The notes under the pieces: model-generated | What the model saw: the letters and a program-made list of their open reading frames with translations, nothing else | What the model was told of the DNA's origin: nothing | The model's database searches: none | Translations under genes and position numbers: made by a program | Shown: in pieces, positions 5,443 to 5,597 of the stretch | How the letters are laid out: the number at the start of each line of letters is the position of its first letter | Position numbering within the stretch: the first letter of the stretch is position 1 | Assembly (NCBI GenBank): GCA_023265215.1 | Contig: JAHFUH010000386.1 | Span: 1-5,597 of the forward strand | DNA: 5,597 nucleotides | DNA from: Acidobacteriota bacterium | GTDB lineage: Bacteria > Acidobacteriota > UBA6911 | Reading direction: 5' to 3'

Positions 5443-5597
5443 ATGCACCTGTTCCACGGGATGTTGATCGCACTCGAAGCTCTCTGGGCTCATAAGCTAA
5501 AGACTATTCTTACGCTGCTTGGCAATATTGTCGGTGTAATGTTCGTAATGGCCATCGTCAGTATCATGGATGGAGCACAAGCCTCTATCGAGGAAAC
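5443..5597 (+). CDS. MacB/FtsX-type ABC transporter permease, N-terminal part
   Basis: Only the first 51 codons lie in the window; the frame is open to the edge. The product begins with a short amphipathic stretch (MHLFHGMLIALEALWAHK). A hydrophobic segment with the pattern LKTILTLLGNIVGVMFVMAIVSIMDG (19-44) follows. This is the usual start of MacB-family permeases (consensus roughly ALR-nKLRs-LTmLGI-iGva-v-a), where the first helix precedes a large periplasmic domain. MacB-type proteins couple ATP hydrolysis to extrusion of peptides, lipoproteins or drugs across the envelope. Since the first residues are already membrane segment, this protein lacks an N-terminal ATPase domain and needs a separate one. 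It follows the exporter operon by 219 bp with a palindromic element between, so co-transcription is uncertain. Confidence 0.8.
   Translation, partial: MHLFHGMLIALEALWAHKLKTILTLLGNIVGVMFVMAIVSIMDGAQASIEE

Overview
The window looks like an ordinary bacterial chromosome segment from a Gram-negative-type organism. A PBP7-like periplasmic endopeptidase, a secreted protein and MacB-type transport point that way. The style of the small secreted protein, the combination of exporter types and the many GC-rich intergenic palindromes suggest Acidobacteriota or a similar soil lineage. That assignment is an inference from general impression; no marker gene is present.

Layout. Positions 1-440 hold no gene but are full of hairpins, including a 190-bp composite palindrome (90-279) and a further run of hairpins up to 396. 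Next is a small secreted protein of unknown function (441-968, +). A second member of the composite-palindrome family lies at 1063-1244, so the two copies flank this gene. A D-alanyl-D-alanine endopeptidase of the PBP7/PbpG type follows on the minus strand (1434-2336), convergent with the small gene. The divergent intergenic region 2337-2728 carries the likely endopeptidase promoter, a 76-bp palindromic element with perfect 26-bp arms (2472-2547) and an extended -10 promoter. That promoter drives a two-gene ABC export operon: ATPase 2729-3496, then a 576-residue double-length permease 3493-5223, joined by an ATGA overlap. A decayed second copy of the palindromic element (5309-5383) closes the operon. 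The window ends inside the start of a MacB/FtsX-type permease (5443 onward).

How the genes relate. The ATPase and large permease should form one ABC-2-type exporter of unknown substrate. The MacB-like gene downstream could be a separate transporter or a later member of the same cluster. The endopeptidase acts on peptidoglycan cross-links and has no visible link to the exporter.

No clearly new protein system is visible. The most unusual content is the two families of structured repeats, above all the composite family. Its small hairpins are arranged symmetrically about one centre, and stem changes between the two copies are compensatory.
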